From contig NZ_QXNY01000004.1 in the NCBI RefSeq assembly GCF_003572205.1, positions 548 to 64,547 on the forward strand: DNA of 64,000 bases, read 5' to 3'. Origin of the DNA: Algihabitans albus. GTDB taxonomy: Bacteria; Pseudomonadota; Alphaproteobacteria; Kiloniellales; DSM-21159. Every line of letters starts with the position of its first letter. The first letter of the stretch is position 1. Position numbers and translations under genes: made by a program. Shown here piece after piece: positions 61,396-64,000 of the stretch. Under the pieces are notes generated by a model, which saw only the letters and a program-made list of their open reading frames with translations, was not told the DNA's origin and searched no databases.

Positions 61396-62634
61396 ATGGC
61401 CGGCCTCGCCGATAGCGCCCCGCGGGCCGAGCCGGTCGTCTTCCGCGAGGCGATCGACTTCCTGCGGCGCAAGCTGCGGCTGCCGACGCGCGCCTGGACG
61501 GATCTCTGGGGTGGGCAGCACGCCCAGGCCTTCGTCGTGGCCGGCGCGACGCAGGACGCGCTGCTTGCCGACTTCCAGGGCGCGCTCCTGAAGGCGATGG
61601 AACAAGGCACGACCTTTCGCGATTTCCAGCGCGATTTCGACGATATCGTCGCGCGCCACGGCTGGAGCTACCGCGGCGGCCGCGCCTGGCGGGCGCGCAC
61701 GATCTTCCAGTCCAACATGCGCAGCGCCCACGCGGCCGGGCGTTGGCGGCAGATCCTGCGCACGGCCACACGCCGGCCCTATCTGCGCTATGTTCAGGTC
61801 CAGCGCGAGAGCAAGCGTTTGTCGCATGAGCGCTGGCACGCGATGATTCTGCGCTTCGACCATCCTTTCTGGCAGACCCACTTCCCGCCCAACGGCTGGT
61901 ATTGCTTGTGCAGCGTCGTGCAGCTTTCGGAGCGCGACCTGCGGGGGCGCGGCTGGCGCGTCACGGAACCGGGCCCGGAGGTGCGGCTGCGGTCGGTGAC
62001 CCTCAACACGCCGGACGGGCCGGCCGAGGTTCAGGTGCCGGAAGGCATCGATCCCGGCTGGGGTCACAACGCGGGCATCGCCGCCCAAGGCTACGGCCAG
62101 CAGCGCGTCGCGCTGGCCGGGCACGAGGGCCGCTGGGAACGGTTGATCGCGCCCAGCCAGGTGGCGCGGGCGGGCGGCACGCTGGAGCCGGTGCGGCCGC
62201 GCGCCGCGCTCGGCCCGGTCGCCCAGGACTCCGAGGGCCAGCGGATGCGCAACCTGCTGCGCCGCGCGATCGGAGACGACGAGGTGGTCTTCGCCGATCC
62301 GGCCGGCGGGCAGGTTCGCGTCGGGCCCGCCCTGGCCGATCATGTGGCGGCGCGGCCGGACGGCCGGGAGCGATTCTTTGCGCTGGTCCCGGAGCTGGTC
62401 GAAGACCCGCAGGAGATTTGGGCCGGCTTCGTCATCAATGACCAAACGGGCCAGGTCGCGGTTCGGCGGCGCTACGTCAAGCTGCTGCAATTCGACCGCG
62501 CCCGGACGATCGGCCTGATCGCCGACGCCGACAACGGGTCCTGGAGCGGGCTGACCTTCTTTCGCGGCAACCCGCGCGCCATGAACCAGCTGCGCTGGGG
62601 ACTGCCGGTCTACCGGCAGGACTCGCAGTCGTAA
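61396..62634 (+). CDS. F-like minor head protein with C-terminal PBECR2-type nuclease-like domain
   Basis: The 412-residue protein begins directly after the portal stop. Residues ~1-200 form the SPP1 Gp7/Mu F-like head-morphogenesis domain (RVQRESKRLSHERWHAMILR-like region, then HPFWQTHFPPNGWYCLCSVV). Residues ~280-410 resemble the phage Barnase-EndoU-ColicinE5/RelE-like (PBECR2) domain: RVGPALADHVAARPDGRERF, LVPELVEDPQEIWAGFVIND and VRRRYVKLLQFDRARTIGLI. Such fused domains are thought to enter the cell with DNA or act against rival elements. It is a late structural gene. Confidence 0.83.
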   Translation: MAGLADSAPRAEPVVFREAIDFLRRKLRLPTRAWTDLWGGQHAQAFVVAGATQDALLADFQGALLKAMEQGTTFRDFQRDFDDIVARHGWSYRGGRAWRARTIFQSNMRSAHAAGRWRQILRTATRRPYLRYVQVQRESKRLSHERWHAMILRFDHPFWQTHFPPNGWYCLCSVVQLSERDLRGRGWRVTEPGPEVRLRSVTLNTPDGPAEVQVPEGIDPGWGHNAGIAAQGYGQQRVALAGHEGRWERLIAPSQVARAGGTLEPVRPRAALGPVAQDSEGQRMRNLLRRAIGDDEVVFADPAGGQVRVGPALADHVAARPDGRERFFALVPELVEDPQEIWAGFVINDQTGQVAVRRRYVKLLQFDRARTIGLIADADNGSWSGLTFFRGNPRAMNQLRWGLPVYRQDSQS

Positions 62635-62875
62635 CATGGTGTTTTCGGGAGAGTGACTGGCCGCGCCGTCCGCCGGCCGTCGCATGGCTGAAAGCGCTTG
62701 GGGAACGGCCCCGCCTTCAGCTGCTGATCAAGATGTAAGCGTCCGGCCGCCGCCTTGCAACGGCAGCTCCCGCTCTCCCCTACTATCCCACCAAATGTAA
62801 AAAAGGCTCTCAGTTGCCCGCTGACGGCCGCTGGCTGGGTCCGGGCCGTCTTCGGCCGGGAAGCACAGGACTCCC

Positions 62876-62894
62876 TGTTACAATCGCGGTAACA
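62876..62894 (+). promoter_or_regulatory. Candidate activator-binding dyad with -10 box
   Basis: TGTTAC and GTAACA are separated by 7 bases, and 6 bases downstream lies TAGAAT (62901-62906), a good -10 element overlapping the palindrome AGAATCGATTCT. No good -35 is present at the right distance, as expected for Mor/C-type activated promoters. Confidence 0.4.
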
Positions 62895-63005
62895 CCCCCG
62901 TAGAATCGATTCTGATCGCGCGGCCCGCCCGCCCGATCGCCCCCGAAGGCCGATTCGGCCGGTCGCGGGTCCAATTTCGCCGATTTTCGGGGTCCGCGCG
63001 GCGAT

Positions 63006-63032
63006 CCCTTCCCACTGCGGTGGGAAGGGCGG
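63006..63032. repeat. 27-nt repeated hairpin, copy 2
   Basis: It is identical to 56004-56030: a 10-bp perfect stem with TGCG loop. It lies 90 bases before the protease start. Confidence 0.8.
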
Positions 63033-63121
63033 CCTGCGCCGCTTCGCGTCACTATCCCCGACATCGAACGGGCGGTCCAGCCCAGCGACGACAGCTACCA
63101 GCCGCCCAAGAGGGACAGGAT

Positions 63122-64000
63122 GTGACGACGGGCCAGACCAGCCTCCTTGCGCTTTGCGCGCTGCCCCTGCCGGGCGGTGCGGCGCCGGAGTGGGTGCAGC
63201 TCATGCCCTCGGCCGACGCCGACGGCGCACTGCTGGCCCGCGACGGTCGCAGCTGGAAGCTGAGCGATCCGGCGAAGGTGGTCGAGGCGAGCCTGGCCGA
63301 AGGCCGCGACCTGCCTTTCGACTACGAGCACCAGACGGACCACGCGGCCAAGAACGGACAGCCGGCGCCGGCTGCCGGCTGGATCAAGGCCCTGGAGGCG
63401 CGCCCGGACGGCATCTATGCGCGCGTCGAGTGGACCGAGCGGGCGCGCCAGCACATCGAGAGCCGCGAGTACCGCTACCTCAGTCCGACCTTCGTCTTCG
63501 ATAAGACGAGCCGCGAGGTGAAGCTGATCCTGCGCGCGGCCCTGACCAACGACCCGGCCCTGGAGGTCCGCGCCCTGGCGCGGCGCGAGGCCGACCCTCC
63601 CCACGACCTGGAGACCACCATGACCGAAGAAGACCTGAAGGCGCTCTGCAGCGCGCTCGGCCTGCAGGCGGACGCCGGGCCGGCCGCCATCGTCAAGGCG
63701 GCCGAGGACCAGGCCGCCGCGCTCAAGACGGCGGCGAAGGGCGGCGACGCCGGCACCGCCGCGCTGGCGAGCCTCGCGCCGCTGGTTCAGCTGGAGGCCG
63801 AGGCCGAACCGGAGGCCATCGCGACGGCCGTCACCGCGCGGCTGAAGGAGACCGGCAAGTCGGTGCCGATGGAACAGTACGCCGCTCTCGCAAGCCGGCT
63901 GGAGAAGCTGGAGGACACGGAGACGGCGGCGCGGGTCGACAGCGCGCTGCGCGAGGGCCGGATCGTTCCCGCCAGCCGCGAATGGGCGCTGGACTACGCG
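63122..64000 (+). CDS. Phage protease/scaffold protein, Mu I-like (3' end outside window)
   Basis: At least 293 residues follow GTG 63122 (VTTGQTSLLALCALPLPGGA). The protease domain shows WVQLMPSADADGALLARDGR, LAEGRDLPFDYEHQTDHAAK, AGWIKALEARPDGIYARVEW and EYRYLSPTFVFDKTSREVKL, as in Mu Gp I and other prohead proteases. The later helical part (MTEEDLKALCSALGLQADAG and onward) is scaffold-like. It processes the prohead after assembly. The gene runs off the right edge. Confidence 0.88.
   Translation, partial: MTTGQTSLLALCALPLPGGAAPEWVQLMPSADADGALLARDGRSWKLSDPAKVVEASLAEGRDLPFDYEHQTDHAAKNGQPAPAAGWIKALEARPDGIYARVEWTERARQHIESREYRYLSPTFVFDKTSREVKLILRAALTNDPALEVRALARREADPPHDLETTMTEEDLKALCSALGLQADAGPAAIVKAAEDQAAALKTAAKGGDAGTAALASLAPLVQLEAEAEPEAIATAVTARLKETGKSVPMEQYAALASRLEKLEDTETAARVDSALREGRIVPASREWALDYA
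63620..64000 (+). CDS. Possible in-frame scaffold protein (Mu Z-like internal start)
   Basis: ATG 63620 is in frame with the protease gene and has GGAG about 8 bases upstream. It begins exactly at the start of the helical scaffold region (MTEEDLKALCSALGLQADAG). In Mu, a scaffold protein is made from an internal start of the protease gene. The reading here is by analogy. Confidence 0.4.
   Translation, partial: MTEEDLKALCSALGLQADAGPAAIVKAAEDQAAALKTAAKGGDAGTAALASLAPLVQLEAEAEPEAIATAVTARLKETGKSVPMEQYAALASRLEKLEDTETAARVDSALREGRIVPASREWALDYA

Larger units (their letters stand above)
62635..63121 (+). other. Late intergenic region with dyads
   Basis: The ~490 bases between head protein and protease contain no recognisable gene. 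They hold GC-rich hairpins, a dyad TGTTAC-N7-GTAACA (62876-62894), a palindrome AGAATCGATTCT (62902-62913) and copy 2 of the 27-nt hairpin (63006-63032). The layout suggests a late promoter and leader for the protease/scaffold/capsid operon. Confidence 0.5.
42703..64000 (+). mobile_element. Mu-like (B3/RcapMu-type) transposable prophage, right end outside window
   Basis: The order is repressor, Ner, transposase A, ATPase B, GemA, Mor, lysis genes, small and large terminase, DUF935 portal, F-like head protein and protease/scaffold. This is the syntenic plan of transposable Mu-like phages. Gene density is high and most starts overlap the previous stop. The left attachment end was not identified and may lie to the left of the tandem paralogs (41.4-42.7 kb). 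Tail genes and the right end are beyond the window. Confidence 0.93.

Noticed and set aside
61072-62685. Long leftward open frame antisense to the head protein
   Set aside because: It is a mirror of the F-like head gene with no ribosome site or family similarity.

Overview
The window looks like an alphaproteobacterial chromosome, most likely a Rhodospirillales-type organism. The evidence is high GC, a C4-type 5-aminolevulinate synthase, a gene order ffh-rpsP-rimM-trmD-rplS facing dapF-(VOC)-mtaB-ftsY, a dCache chemoreceptor, stand-alone PAS_5-like proteins and a VPLPA-type C-terminal sorting signal. Genus assignment is inference; no rRNA or tRNA gene is visible.

Layout. 1-8.2 kb: 5' part of hemA, a LysR regulator divergent from an exported beta-propeller protein, a flavodoxin-like oxidoreductase, PPK2, oligopeptidase B and a YeiH-family membrane protein. 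8.3-16.1 kb: two divergent housekeeping operons that carry both halves of the SRP targeting pathway (ffh leftward, ftsY rightward), plus ribosomal proteins S16/L19, 16S maturation (rimM), tRNA modification (trmD, mtaB) and lysine/peptidoglycan synthesis (dapF). 16.4-24.8 kb: a chemoreceptor, malate dehydrogenase, leuD and leuB (no leuC here), a tiny exported protein, an SDR-PflA pair and a PAS protein. 24.8-29.5 kb: a sulfotransferase and two nearly identical porins that form a 1.3-kb segmental duplication around a MarR gene. 29.7-33.2 kb: two 2OG-Fe(II) oxygenases (one fused to a cysteine-free peroxiredoxin-like domain) and a TPR-methyltransferase. 33.3-38.7 kb: envelope and housekeeping genes (DUF3576 lipoprotein, leuS, lptE, holA, MAPEG). 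38.7-41.4 kb: a PAS protein, a VPLPA-CTERM exported protein and a Cys-rich lipoprotein.

From about 42 kb to the right edge lies a Mu-like (B3/RcapMu-type) transposable prophage, still open at the right. Its order is classical: S24 repressor (leftward), Ner, early genes, DDE transposase A, ATPase B, a long series of small ATGA-coupled early genes including GemA and DUF3164, Mor, lysis genes (GH108 muramidase, holin-like, overlapping spanin-like pair), DUF2730, VpaChn25_0724-type protein, DUF3486 small terminase, large terminase, DUF935 portal, an F-like head protein fused to a nuclease-like domain, then the protease/scaffold gene. Accessory cargo includes an MT-A70 methyltransferase, a DUF5131 protein, an ASCH-like protein and a counter-oriented coiled-coil/zinc-ribbon gene. 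Two tandem paralogous membrane-anchored proteins lie directly downstream of the repressor in its own direction and are the best candidates for lysogeny-expressed novel functions.

The exact left end of the prophage was not identified. The region 41.36-41.75 kb, beyond the paralogs, holds direct repeats and a ~10-bp-phased CGGGA array that may mark a mobile-element terminus.
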